A DNA stretch of 49,697 nucleotides from the NCBI GenBank assembly GCA_013416795.1, contig RQSC01000011.1, positions 1-49,697 of the forward strand. Reading direction: 5' to 3'. The notes under the pieces are model-generated. The model saw only the letters and a program-made list of their open reading frames with translations, had not been told where the DNA came from and searched no databases. The translations under genes and the position numbers were made by a program. Shown one piece after another: positions 1-8,320 of the stretch. Source of the stretch: Prasinococcaceae sp. CCMP 1430. Lineage: Eukaryota > Prasinodermophyta > Palmophyllophyceae > Prasinococcales > Prasinococcaceae. Each line of letters begins with the position of its first letter. Position 1 is the first letter of the stretch.

Positions 1-131
1 GCTTCCCTCGGCTGCCTTTTCCGCCTCTGAGGCCCTGGCCTCCGCGGCAGCTGCCGCAGCAGCAGCGGCCGGAGGGCCCGCCCGCCGCGGCGGGCGGCGC
101 CCGTCGCGCGGTGCGCTCCGCGCGCTCCGCC

Positions 132-917
132 ATGCCCAAGCGCGCCGCGGCCGCCATGGCCTCGCAGACGCTCTACGACTTCGAGATCGAGGCGCTCGGC
201 AAGGGCACTCGCGAGGCGCCCGTCTCGGGTGGGCCGCTCAACCTCGGTGCCGCCAAGGGCAAGGTGACGCTCATCGAGAACGTCGCCGGCCTATGAGGCA
301 CGACCGTCGCCGACTATCTCCAGATGAACGAGCTAGTCGACAAGTTTGGCAGCGAGGACTTCACCATCTTCGCATTCCCGTGCAACCAGTTCTACCGCCA
401 GTCGCAGGACGATGACTTCGAGACGCTCCACCTGCTCAAGCACGTGCGCCCCGGCGACGGCTACGTGCCCAAGTTCGAGCACTCCACCAAGATCGAGGTC
501 AACGGCGCGGGCGCCCACCCTATCTTCAAGTGGCTGCGCGAGTCCCTGCCGAGCCCGGTCGATGAGGCCGGCAAGCAGATCATGGGCGACCACACGCGCA
601 TCTGCTGGGATCCCGTCGAGCGCACCGACATGTGCGTCGCGCAGCTCGCGCCGCCGACCGCGTTGGTGTGAGCCGCCCGTGCCCGCGCTGGGCTGTCCGC
701 GCCGGCTCCCGCTGACCCCGCGCCTCCCGTCGCGCGCGCCGCGCGCTTCGCTGCCGCTTGCTGTGCTCGCTGCGCACCCAGCGCGTGGAACTTTGAGAAG
801 TTCCTCGTGAACCAGGAGGGTGTGCCCGTGCGCCGCTACTCGCCCAAGTTCGCCACTATCGACATCGCTGCCGACATCGAGGCGCTCATCAAGGGCGGCC
901 CCGACGCGCTCGCCTAA
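132..917 (+). CDS. GPX: Selenocysteine glutathione peroxidase, GPX1-like (one intron, in-frame TGA)
   Basis: The enzyme reduces hydrogen peroxide and organic peroxides with glutathione. The frame reads ENVAGL, then TGA (294-296), then GTTVADY. In animal GPX1 the same place reads NVASL-Sec-GTT, so the TGA is read as selenocysteine. Downstream are FPCNQF, NGAGAHP and WNFEKFLV, which supply the rest of the Sec/Gln/Trp/Asn tetrad (Sec47, Gln82, Trp161, Asn162 counting from the ATG at 156). Exon 1 ends at 631 and exon 2 begins at 782. The 150-base GT-AG intron (632-781, donor GTGCGT) restores the sequence RTDIAWNFEKF; without splicing the frame stops at 671. Length is 203 aa from the ATG at 156 (GCCGCCATGG context) or 211 from 132. 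The frame stays open to the left edge, so a targeting peptide could lie outside the window. A SECIS-like hairpin follows in the 3' UTR. The retained GAHP segment resembles the tetrameric animal class rather than plant Cys-GPX. Confidence 0.92.
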
Positions 918-935
918 GCGCGCCCGAAGGCGCGC
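918..935 (+). other. Strong hairpin directly after the GPX stop codon
   Basis: GCGCGCC and GGCGCGC form a perfect 7-bp stem around a CGAA loop, starting at the base after the TAA. It may be only a product of base composition, or it may affect termination or 3' UTR structure. Confidence 0.45.
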
Positions 936-1102
936 CCATCCACTCCTGCCCTCAACTCCAAACCACGCGCGACCCAGCTGCCGTTGCTCATGCGCCGGGG
1001 CTCGCCCGGAATGGGCGCAATACACAACGCTCAAGTCGTCTTGAAGTCCTCTGCGCGGGACACATCCACACACAACTGCCCACCTCCACGCACGTGAGTC
1101 GA

Positions 1103-1201
1103 CCCCCCACGCCACGCGGCCATATGACGGCACCGCCACAAATCCTTACAGGACGGCGGGCGCCTGACAAGTTATGGTGACAGGCCGAGCGGCATGGGGG
1201 G
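1103..1201 (+). promoter_or_regulatory. SECIS element (type II) in the GPX 3' UTR
   Basis: The element lies about 200 bases after the stop. Its core has ATGA at 1124-1127, AAA at 1140-1142 (12 bases after ATGA, within the usual spacing) and TGA at 1165-1167, giving the G.A/A.G quartet. Helix 2 pairs 1129-1137 with 1155-1164: eight Watson-Crick pairs, one A/C mismatch and one bulged G. Above the AAA bulge a mini-stem TCCT/AGGA (1143-1146 with 1150-1153) closes a TAC loop, which is the type II form. A basal helix pairs CCCCCCA (1103-1109) with TGGGGGG (1195-1201). SECIS elements recruit SBP2 and EFSec to decode TGA as selenocysteine. The pairing was done by hand, with no folding program. Confidence 0.85.
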
Positions 1202-1697
1202 AGCGGCGCAGGCGGGGTGACAGCAGCTTCGGGTCTGCGGACGGTACGATGGAGGGATGAGGAATGGCGCGACACTCACGACCCTAGCCCCTGTAAGTAA
1301 GATTGCGGCGGCTCCTCGGACTTTCGCTCTCGCACGCGCGCGGCCGTGCCACGCCTCGTGATCGCGCGCTCCGAGCGGGACGTGCGCGCAGGGGGCGGAG
1401 AGGTGGTCGCCGCGCGGGGGCAGCGCCGCCGGCTCCGCATCCGTCGGCGGCCGCGCGAGACCGTGCGGCATGCCCGCACGTGAGAGTAAATCGTACGTCA
1501 AAACGAATTCATTGCGTCGGATTCGACGCAGGAGGCGATTCAATCGGCGTCTCCGATCGCATCGGGCACCCGCGCGTGTACTCAGGAGTGGTGGAGGGTG
1601 AGGAGCTGAGGGCTCGTGTGCTGGCACACTGGCGGGCCTGTGCGCGGCGAGAAGCGGCGTTTGGCAAGGGTGCTGCCTGCCACCCCGCGCCTGACCC
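1202..1697. other. Intergenic, between GPX and the tandem pair
   Basis: No gene is recognised. The last 100 bases or so resemble the stretch upstream of the second tandem copy (a shared GTGCTGGCACA block near 1620 and 2778), so they are part of the duplicated unit and probably hold the promoter of the next gene. Confidence 0.4.
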
Positions 1698-2459
1698 ATG
1701 GCGCAGGTCGCCGGCCTGGGACGGCGCGCGCATAGGGTCCGAGCGCGCGCAGCGCTGTCCGCCGGTGGTGGCGACCATGCTGGCCGGCCGCGCGTCCCTA
1801 GGCGGACAAGCCCCGCACGCCCAGCAGCGGATCAAACAGAAGCGGGTGACCGGCAGCACTACTTGGCCCAGCGCGCCGAGCTTGACGAGGCCGTCCACTC
1901 GGTGCGGGAGCGGCTCGAGGCTGGCAGGGGCATCAGATCGGCGCTCTTGTCCAACGGCGGCGACGGCGGAGCTGGCCAGCCGCGCATCCCCCCCCGGGCC
2001 AGCCCCGCACGCCCTGCAGTGAGACCGGCAGCGAGACCAACAGGGGGATCAGCAGTGAAACCATCGGCAGCAGGTGATCGGCAGCACTACTTAGCACGAC
2101 GCGCACAGCTCGAGGAGGCCGCCGATGCAGTGCGGGAGCGGCTCGAGACCAACGAGGGCTTGAGAACGGCGCTCACCGATGCGGACAAAAGGCGCATGGT
2201 GCGCGAGCAGGCGCGGTGGCACTGGACCGGCGCCGCGCCACCGAATGGCACCTCCACCACGAAGGTGATGGCGGCGAAGGAAGCGAATACCCCCCCGAAG
2301 ACTGGGCCAGCTATTCGGGTGCTCCAGATACTCGCGGCCGTTTTGGTGCCCGTCGCGGTGGTCCTGTTCGTGGTCGTCCCGGTGCTGCGGTGGCTGGCTG
2401 TGGTCGCGCTCGGGCTCGGCGACGCCTTCGTCGCCGCGCTGACCGCGTTCGGGCGGTGA
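1698..2459 (+). CDS. Orphan membrane protein, copy 1 of tandem pair
   Basis: I do not recognise a known family. The 253-aa protein begins MAQVAGLGRR, which aligns with the start of the next gene (MAQLAALGRR) and supports this ATG. It contains two copies of a charged helical module, roughly HYLAxRAxLxEA followed by VRERLE (residues 51-83 and 127-160). The second copy runs into DADKRRMVREQARWHWTG (161-178). A strongly hydrophobic segment at about 206-229 suggests one transmembrane helix near the C-terminus, leaving a short tail. There is no signal peptide and no catalytic motif. It could be a tail-anchored-like protein with a helical cytosolic part. The paralogue next door and conserved module residues argue that it is a real gene; function is unknown. 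Confidence 0.65.
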   Translation: MAQVAGLGRRAHRVRARAALSAGGGDHAGRPRVPRRTSPARPAADQTEAGDRQHYLAQRAELDEAVHSVRERLEAGRGIRSALLSNGGDGGAGQPRIPPRASPARPAVRPAARPTGGSAVKPSAAGDRQHYLARRAQLEEAADAVRERLETNEGLRTALTDADKRRMVREQARWHWTGAAPPNGTSTTKVMAAKEANTPPKTGPAIRVLQILAAVLVPVAVVLFVVVPVLRWLAVVALGLGDAFVAALTAFGR

Positions 2460-3043
2460 GCGCGCTGTTGCGATTGCATCGCGCCGCTTGCCCCGCCGCT
2501 GCAGCAGCCTGCCGCAGCCGTGCGCGGCCCCGGCGGCCGGCGCCGGCGTCGCGCCGGCCGCTGAGTCCTAGTCCTAGTCCAGAACGAGCGCGAAAATGAC
2601 ACGACGAAATAAAAACGCAAACCACGGGAGAGTCATAGTGGCGTCGACAGGCGAGACACCGCCATCAAATCTGCTGCCGGTGGGTAGGAGATATTTCACG
2701 GTAGTTCCACTTTCCCGCCCGCGCGCGCGGCGCGCGCGCTGCGTGTGCTCGGGAGAGGACGCTGGAGAGGTGGCTCGCGTGCTGGCACAACCCCGGGTCG
2801 GCGCGCGGCGGGACGCGGCGTGCAGTGAAGGCGCCATCTGCGCGCCGCGCCGCCGCGCGCGCAACGCAGGGGCGCGGACGCCGCGCCGAGGTGCGCCAGC
2901 GCGGCGCTGATGTGGGCAGAGGCGCCTTTTCGCACGGCGTGTTCGAATCCCTGCCCAGGCCCGCTGACGCGCATGACCGCCGCCGCCCTCGCGCGGGATG
3001 CGCGCTCACCGCGCTCTCAGCGTCTTCCGCAGGAGTGCAAGCC
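2460..3043. other. Intergenic, between the tandem copies
   Basis: It holds the 3' end of copy 1 and the presumed promoter of copy 2. The upstream open frame is continuous from 2825 but only because stops are rare in GC-rich sequence. A CTTCCGCAG at 3021-3030 could be a 3' splice site ahead of the ATG at 3044. Nothing else is recognised. Confidence 0.35.
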
Positions 3044-3787
3044 ATGGCGCAGCTCGCGGCGCTGGGACGGCGGGAACATAGGTTTCACACGCGAGCGGCG
3101 CTGTTCGCTGGTGGTGGCGGCGATGCCGGTCGGCTGCGATTTCCGTGGCGGGCCAGCCCCACCCGCCCAGCAAGTGACGGAAAGCACTACTTGGCCAGAC
3201 GCGCCGAGTTCGAGGCCGCAATCCGCTCGGTGCGGGAGCGGCTCGAGGCTGGAAAGGGTGTGAGAGCAGCGCTCACCGATGCGGACAAGAGGCGCGTGCT
3301 GCGCGAGCAGGCACTGTGGCACTGGACAGGCAAGCCGCCCACGGATGCGTCCACGCAGATGGACACGAAGAACGGCCACGCCGGCGAGGGCCCGTCGTCA
3401 CGGCTGTTCCGACTCGTCGCCCGAGCGCTGCTCCAGCTGCTCGCTCCCATTGCCTCTTTGGTCGGAGTGTGCGTTGCTGCATTCGCAGGGCGCGCCGGGC
3501 GGCAAGAGGCTTCGCCGCAAACATCGACCAGGCCAGCTGCGGCAACCACCATGGGTGCCGCGCGGGCGCCCGGCCGTGCGGTGGCCAGGGTTGCCTCTGT
3601 GGACGCTGGCCCTGCCGCTGCGGTCGAAGCGGTCGAAGCGGTCGAGGAGGTAAAGCCGCTGTGCCCAGCAATCGCATACTACTGGAAGACGGCTGCGGCG
3701 GCCGAGTGGGAGCTGCGTACAGGCGAATACACAGCTCGGTGGATCGAGCACGCGCGCGCTGCCACAGCGATGGCACGCGACGCGTGA
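3044..3787 (+). CDS. Orphan membrane protein, copy 2 of tandem pair
   Basis: A 247-aa paralogue of the upstream gene; the start was chosen because the first ten residues match copy 1. It has one helical module (residues 46-79, HYLARRAEFEAA then VRERLEAGKG), followed by the conserved block DADKRRVLREQALWHWTG (79-96). A hydrophobic segment at about 121-148 is a likely transmembrane helix. Unlike copy 1 it carries a further tail of about 100 residues, Ala/Pro-rich and ending in an aromatic, charged stretch (AYYWKTAAAAEWELRTGEY). Conservation is highest in the module plus WHWTG block and poor in the linkers, the pattern expected of a gene under selection. Function unknown. Confidence 0.65.
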   Translation: MAQLAALGRREHRFHTRAALFAGGGGDAGRLRFPWRASPTRPASDGKHYLARRAEFEAAIRSVRERLEAGKGVRAALTDADKRRVLREQALWHWTGKPPTDASTQMDTKNGHAGEGPSSRLFRLVARALLQLLAPIASLVGVCVAAFAGRAGRQEASPQTSTRPAAATTMGAARAPGRAVARVASVDAGPAAAVEAVEAVEEVKPLCPAIAYYWKTAAAAEWELRTGEYTARWIEHARAATAMARDA

Positions 3788-3969
3788 ACGCCGGCGGTCG
3801 GGGAAGCAGCAAATCATTGAGCATGGGCGCAGCCTTCTCGCGGCGAGTAGTAAATTCGATCGCAGAAAAAGTATTAAGGCGCAGGGCGGCGCGCGTGTGC
3901 GTCACCTGGGCGTCGGTGGGAGGCGAAATACGCACGTCCCTTCCGCGCGCGTCCCTTCTGCCGTGGCAC

Positions 3970-4956
3970 TTAAATGTGGTCTTCATCGATGACGCACCAC
4001 GCGCCCTCGAGCTGGTGGTTCATGCGCTCCTCCTTCGTCTGCAAGTAGCGCTTGAGCGGACCCGCGTCAGCGGGCGTGACGACCACTGGCACGCGCCCGG
4101 TGATCTCAACCCCCAGCGAACTCATGCGCTCGATCTTGCGCGGGTTGTTGGTGAGAAGCTTGATGCTTTTCACGTCCATGTCCTCCAACATATTCCGAAC
4201 AGCGCTGTACTCCCGAGAGTCGTCCGGCAGCCCAAGCACGCGGTTGGCGTCCACCGTGTCGAACCCCTGCTCCTGCATGGCGTACGCCGCGATTTTGTTG
4301 GCGAGGCCGATGCCGCGCCCCTCTTGCTGCAGGTACAGTACTATGCCCGGTCCGTTCTCGCGGATGTACTCGAGCGCGAGGTGCAGCTGCTGCGCACAGT
4401 CGCACTTGAGGCTACCCAGCGCCTCGCCGGTGAAGCACGCGTCGTGCACGCGAACAGGCACATCGGATTTGCCCTCGACGTCGCCGAAGACGATGGCCAG
4501 CGGCTCCGTCATGCCGCCGTTGACTGCGTGGCGGTACGCACGCACCCGATATTCGCCGCCCGAGGTCGGCAGCAGCGTCTCCGCGACAAAGTTCGTCTGG
4601 CCGGGCCCCGAGTCAGTCGTCGCTGCTGGCGGGGCCCACGCCGACACCGGCGCGTCCAGGCCATTCTCACGCTGCTGCCCGAACGAGCGCACCGCCGCCG
4701 CAACCTCGTCTTCACCCTCGCTGATGCTCACAGCCCCGTACGGGGTCATCCCACGTGCCCGCTGCTGCTTCTGCTTCTGCTTCCTGCTGCTCCCTTCGCC
4801 AGAGCCGCTCGCCGCCCCTTCGCTGCCGCTCCTGTTGCTGCCGCCGGCGGAGGCGCAGCGCGCGGGCGCGCGCCTCCGCCGCAGCGGCGCGCCATCGCCG
4901 CCTCTCGCGGTGCGGGCGCAGCCGTGTGTGCGCGCCAGCGCCGACACGCACGCCAT
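3970..4956 (-). CDS. ribA: GTP cyclohydrolase II (riboflavin synthesis)
   Basis: It converts GTP to 2,5-diamino-6-ribosylamino-4(3H)-pyrimidinone 5'-phosphate, formate and diphosphate, the first step to riboflavin and FAD. The sequence shows the family's zinc-binding cysteines (VHDACFTGEALGSLKCDC), the LQQEGRGIGLANKI segment, DTVDANRVLG and LLTNNPRKIE near the C-terminus. It is 328 aa from the ATG at 4956. The catalytic domain starts around residue 90, so the Ala/Ser/Gln-rich N-terminus is probably an organelle-targeting extension. The frame stays open to 5868 upstream but that part looks like composition, not protein. No DHBP synthase domain is fused, unlike the bifunctional plant and many bacterial enzymes. 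Its 5' end faces NSA2. Confidence 0.93.
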   Translation of the reverse strand: MACVSALARTHGCARTARGGDGAPLRRRRAPARCASAGGSNRSGSEGAASGSGEGSSRKQKQKQQRARGMTPYGAVSISEGEDEVAAAVRSFGQQRENGLDAPVSAWAPPAATTDSGPGQTNFVAETLLPTSGGEYRVRAYRHAVNGGMTEPLAIVFGDVEGKSDVPVRVHDACFTGEALGSLKCDCAQQLHLALEYIRENGPGIVLYLQQEGRGIGLANKIAAYAMQEQGFDTVDANRVLGLPDDSREYSAVRNMLEDMDVKSIKLLTNNPRKIERMSSLGVEITGRVPVVVTPADAGPLKRYLQTKEERMNHQLEGAWCVIDEDHI

Positions 4957-6282
4957 TCCACCCTCCTGCCCACTCCGGACACCTGACGCTGCCCCTCGCC
5001 ACGCCCCCGCTCGCCCTCGCTGCAGGGCGACGCAGCTGGCGGCTGGCCTGCACCGGCGGTACGCGCAGCACGCCCCCGTGCGACGCCGAATAAAGATGAA
5101 ACCCTTGGGCCCCCACCCAGGCCGCCGCCGCGCCGCTCTGCGCGACGCCCCCCGCGCGGGCACGCCCGCTCGCGCTCCTCCCAGCCGCTCGCCCTCCCCC
5201 GGCCCCCTTCTCCCCTCTCCGCTCCCCTCCTCCGCTCCCCGACCCGCCGACCAGCCCCTCGCCCCTCCCGGCGGCTGCGCGGCGTGTGCCGACCGCGCAG
5301 CACCGCCTGACGGCCTGGACGCCGCGCCGCCCCCCGCGTGCGTTTTGATGAGCGCGCGGCTTGGCGCACGCGCACGCGCTGCGGAATTCGGCGCCGGCGA
5401 TCCCGCACCTCGCATGCGAAGAACCCTCCCTTTTTCGCGGCCCGCGCGCCGCTTCTTCCGGCGTTTCGCGGCGCGCGTGGCGCGCCGTCGCGCCGCCTCG
5501 CCGCGCCGCCGGCCATCAAACGCCACCGCGCGATCTGCTCCGGCGCTTCTGGCGACGCCCAATCCGAGGTGCGCTCCCGCGCCGCAATCTGCGGCACCGG
5601 CCGGAACAACCCACGAAGAAGTTCGCATCGGTTCGGTAGGGGGCCGCAGAGACCGGGGCAACACGACCGCAACCGCCCCGACTGACCCTGACAGAGGGCT
5701 GCCTTTCTTTCCCTTTCCGTCGAGTGTTCGTGGCGATTTGATTTCGTCACCGGCAATCCCGCGCGCGGAGCGTGGAGAAACCTCTTCCTTTTCACGGCAC
5801 CCCGCCTGCCACGGCGCGCGTGGCGTTTCACCGCGGGAAAAGCCTCCAACAAGAAAAAAAATCACCATCCGATTCGATTCAGAGCAGCCTCGCTTTTTTT
5901 TTCTTTTTTGCGTTTTTTGTGCCTGCGTGCTTGTGTTGAACCTTCTGGGTGGTCTGGTCGTCGGCGTCGCCCGCCGTCGACCTCAACTTGCGTAAGAGAA
6001 ATTTCAGTTCTTTTTCGCAGCCATGAGTACGTAAACTCGCCATGAGTGTGCATGCATGAGGCCAGCACCAAATTACTTTTCGTCCACTGCAACCCCTTTT
6101 TCTTGCGCGTTCGGCCGCGGCCGGCGGCCGGGCGGCGGCTGCGCGGCCCGCTAGCCGCCCGCGCTGGGAGGGGGGCGGTGGAAGGGGGCCGCGAGAGGGA
6201 GTGCGCCGGCGCCCCGTGGCGGCGCGGCCGCGCGGCGTGAGGGGGAGACGAGGCAGCGCGGGCCGGAGCTCCGCCGCTCGCC
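4957..6282. promoter_or_regulatory. Divergent upstream region of ribA and NSA2
   Basis: About 1.3 kb with no recognised gene. It is mostly GC-rich with a pyrimidine-rich tract on the plus strand (5160-5260) and an AT-richer island at 5840-6080 (T-runs near 5890) nearer NSA2. Both flanking genes read outward, so it must hold both promoters and the 5' UTRs. Long open frames on both strands here have no conserved motifs. Confidence 0.5.
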
Positions 6283-7065
6283 ATGCCGCAGGGCGATTAC
6301 ATCGAGCTGTGGCAGAAGCGCCATGGCAAGCAGCTCAACCATGACGAGAAGATGCGCAAGAAGGAGGCGCGCGCGCCGAAGAAGGCGTCCAAGATGGCGA
6401 AGAAGCTGCTCGGCCTGAAGGCGAAGATGTACGCCAAGGAGCGCTTTAAGGAGAAGGTCGCCATGAAGAAGACGCTCGCCGCGCATGAGGAGCGCACCAA
6501 CAAGCAGAAGGCCGATGAGGAGGCGCAGCCGGGCGCCGTGCCCGCGTACCTGCTCGACCGCGAGGCGACGGCGCGCGCCAAGGTGCTCTCCAACACCATC
6601 AAGCAGAAGCGCAAGGAGAAGGCGGGCAAATGGGAGGTGCCGCTGCCCAAGGTGCGGCCCGTGGCCGAGGACGAGATGTTCCGCGTGCTCACCTCAGGCA
6701 AGCGCAAGAAGAAGCAGTGGAAGCGCATGATCACCAAGGCGACCTTCGTCGGCCCGGGCTTCACGCGCAAGCCGCCCAAGTACGAGCGCTTCATCCGCCC
6801 GAGCGGCCTTCGCTTCAAGAAGGCGCACGTGACGCACCCGGAGCTCAAGGCCACCTTCCAGCTGGAGATCCTCGGGGTCAAGAAGAACCCCAACGGCGCC
6901 ATGTACACGTCGCTCGGCGTCATCACCAAGGGTACCATCATTGAGGTCAACGTGTCCGAGCTGGGCCTCGTCACGCCCGGCGGCAAGGTCGTGTGGGGCA
7001 AGTACTGCCAGGTGACAAATAACCCGGAGAACGACGGCTGCATTAACGCGGTGCTCCTCGTGTAA
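6283..7065 (+). CDS. NSA2: Ribosome biogenesis protein NSA2 (eS8-like)
   Basis: NSA2 is a nucleolar/nuclear factor of pre-60S subunits, needed for 27S rRNA processing, and is a paralogue of ribosomal protein eS8. The whole 260-aa protein aligns with eukaryotic NSA2. It starts MPQGDYIEL and contains [47 protein letters not shown] and [19 protein letters not shown], with the family's usual C-terminal LLV. The length equals the human and yeast proteins (about 260). There is no intron. The stop is followed at once by an A-run, and TGTAA overlaps the stop. It converges with the beta-lactamase-like gene, 166 bases apart. Confidence 0.97.
   Translation: MPQGDYIELWQKRHGKQLNHDEKMRKKEARAPKKASKMAKKLLGLKAKMYAKERFKEKVAMKKTLAAHEERTNKQKADEEAQPGAVPAYLLDREATARAKVLSNTIKQKRKEKAGKWEVPLPKVRPVAEDEMFRVLTSGKRKKKQWKRMITKATFVGPGFTRKPPKYERFIRPSGLRFKKAHVTHPELKATFQLEILGVKKNPNGAMYTSLGVITKGTIIEVNVSELGLVTPGGKVVWGKYCQVTNNPENDGCINAVLLV
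7061..7065 (+). terminator. Candidate poly(A) signal TGTAA (NSA2)
   Basis: TGTAA overlaps the TAA stop of NSA2. It is one of six TGTAA motifs found within about 60 bases of a gene end in this window. Confidence 0.3.
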
Positions 7066-7168
7066 AAAAATACGATGTACTTTATCGCCACTTGTGTGCC
7101 GCCCACCGAGCGGGCGGCGGGGCGTGCCCTGCCGCTCCATGCGCGCGCGCGCACATCGACGGTCCATA

Positions 7169-7173
7169 TTACA
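7169..7173 (-). terminator. Candidate poly(A) signal TGTAA (beta-lactamase-like gene)
   Basis: TGTAA on the minus strand, 59 bases past the stop of the gene at 7232. Confidence 0.3.
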
Positions 7174-7231
7174 CCCTACACGCAAATCGCCGTGCAGGCC
7201 CACAGGCCAACCGCTCGTGGCCCCACGCACG

Positions 7232-8320
7232 TCAGGCAGCAGCGAGCGCCAGCCGCGCGGCAGTGGCGGCCACGTCCTTCGCGACCCCCTCCTTGCCCTG
7301 CGCCACCCGGCGGCAGAGCACGCAGGCGGCCAGCGCGGGCTCGCCCGAGGCCTCCTGCCCACCGTCGGCGAAGAGAGCGCCTGCATCGTTGACGACGCCA
7401 CAGAGGGTGCCCGTCTTGTGCCTGACGCTCGCGCCATCGGGCAGGTCCGCGCCGAGCCTGACACCGCCGCATGGGAGCAGGCTCAGCAGGTGGCGCCGCC
7501 ACTGCGGCGAGACTCCCCCCCTGCCTCCCAGAGCATCAGCGAGCTCGCTTGCGACTGAGTGGGCACTGCCGAGGTTGTCAACGGCGGCCGCCACCTCGGC
7601 GGCCGCCGCGTGCGCCTCTCTGCCGTGCCCGCGCGTTTCTTCTGCCAGGAGCTCGCGCTCGGACGCTCTCTCGAGCTCGTCGAAGTTCGCAAACGGCATG
7701 CGCTCCGCCTCAGCGGCGGCCGCCGCGGCGCAGGCGTCCTGCTCGGCGGGGCTCATGGCGAGCCATCGCCTCGCGAGCGCGCGCGGCCGAAGCCCGCGTA
7801 GCTCATCCGCTTGGCCGAGCGAGAGGAGGAATGCCTCTCGTTGCGTCAGCGCGGCGAGGCGCTCGTCGCTGGCGCCGCCAGTACGCATACCCTCGCGCAC
7901 CCCACCGAGCCCCGCGCGGAGCAGCGCGTCTGCGGCGGTGTTGTCGGACTGCCTCGCGCTGGCACGCAAGAGCTCCGACAGGCTCACGTGAGCGCCCTGA
8001 TCCCCCTTCGCGTGCATCGAGCCGCTGCCGATGCACGCGTCGTCGGGGCGCAGGCGAACGCGTTGTCGCAGCGAGAGTTCTCCGCGGGAGAGCCGCCGGG
8101 CGGCCTCGATGAGGAGCTGGAGCTTGGCGACGGAGGCGAGCGGAAAGGGCTCGGACGCATTCACGTCCAGCACTCTCCGGCCGTCACAGACGCGCACGGC
8201 CGCCACCGCACACTCCGCCTCGCCGGCGTGCCGCAGCAGCACCGCACGCGCGCGCAGACTCGCCGACGCGCCACGCCGGCCGCGAGCGTCACCCTGCACG
8301 GCCGCGGCCGCCCATCTCAC
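7232..8320 (-). CDS. Class A beta-lactamase-fold serine hydrolase (5' end unresolved)
   Basis: This is a member of the beta-lactamase/D,D-peptidase fold family (Beta-lactamase2 type). The three signature motifs are present and in order: SVAK (residues 63-66 of this frame, nucleophile Ser and general-base Lys), SDN (125-127) and KTG (302-304). The class A ExxLN omega-loop motif with the deacylating Glu is not visible. The region between SDN and KTG is long and Ala/Glu-rich, so the protein may act as an esterase or peptidase rather than hydrolyse beta-lactams. The open frame has no ATG at its 5' end (it begins at a GTG), so a short first exon upstream is likely. The origin is probably bacterial by transfer, but codon use matches the neighbours, so any transfer is old. 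Cellular role unknown. Confidence 0.72.
   Translation of the reverse strand: MRWAAAAVQGDARGRRGASASLRARAVLLRHAGEAECAVAAVRVCDGRRVLDVNASEPFPLASVAKLQLLIEAARRLSRGELSLRQRVRLRPDDACIGSGSMHAKGDQGAHVSLSELLRASARQSDNTAADALLRAGLGGVREGMRTGGASDERLAALTQREAFLLSLGQADELRGLRPRALARRWLAMSPAEQDACAAAAAAEAERMPFANFDELERASERELLAEETRGHGREAHAAAAEVAAAVDNLGSAHSVASELADALGGRGGVSPQWRRHLLSLLPCGGVRLGADLPDGASVRHKTGTLCGVVNDAGALFADGGQEASGEPALAACVLCRRVAQGKEGVAKDVAATAARLALAAA

Larger units (their letters stand above)
1590..3360 (+). repeat. Tandem segmental duplication (two diverged units)
   Basis: Unit 1 starts near 1590 and unit 2 near 2745. Matching landmarks are GTGCTGGCACA, the start ATGGCGCAG (1698 and 3044), CTGGGACGGCG, GGTGGTGGCG, AGCACTACTTGGCC and GCTCACCGATGCGGACAA. 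Both coding and upstream sequence are shared, so this is a DNA-level duplication rather than convergence. Unit 1 also contains a second internal copy of the repeat module. Confidence 0.75.

Noticed and set aside
2936-2956. tRNA-like B box (GTTCGAATCC)
   Set aside because: No T-stem pairing, no A box at the right distance and no acceptor stem could be drawn around it.
4957-5868. N-terminal extension of ribA to the end of its open frame
   Set aside because: The extension is Arg/Gly-rich low-complexity sequence without conserved features; ATG 4956 already gives a plausible targeting peptide plus full domain.
3316-5995. Very long plus-strand open frames opposite ribA
   Set aside because: They mirror the coding frame of ribA or GC-rich non-coding DNA and contain no family motif; stops are simply rare in this base composition.
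8289-8319. 27-base GT-AG intron joining an upstream ATG frame to the beta-lactamase-like gene
   Set aside because: Too short for a spliceosomal intron compared with the 90-240 base introns elsewhere in the window; a longer first intron is more likely.
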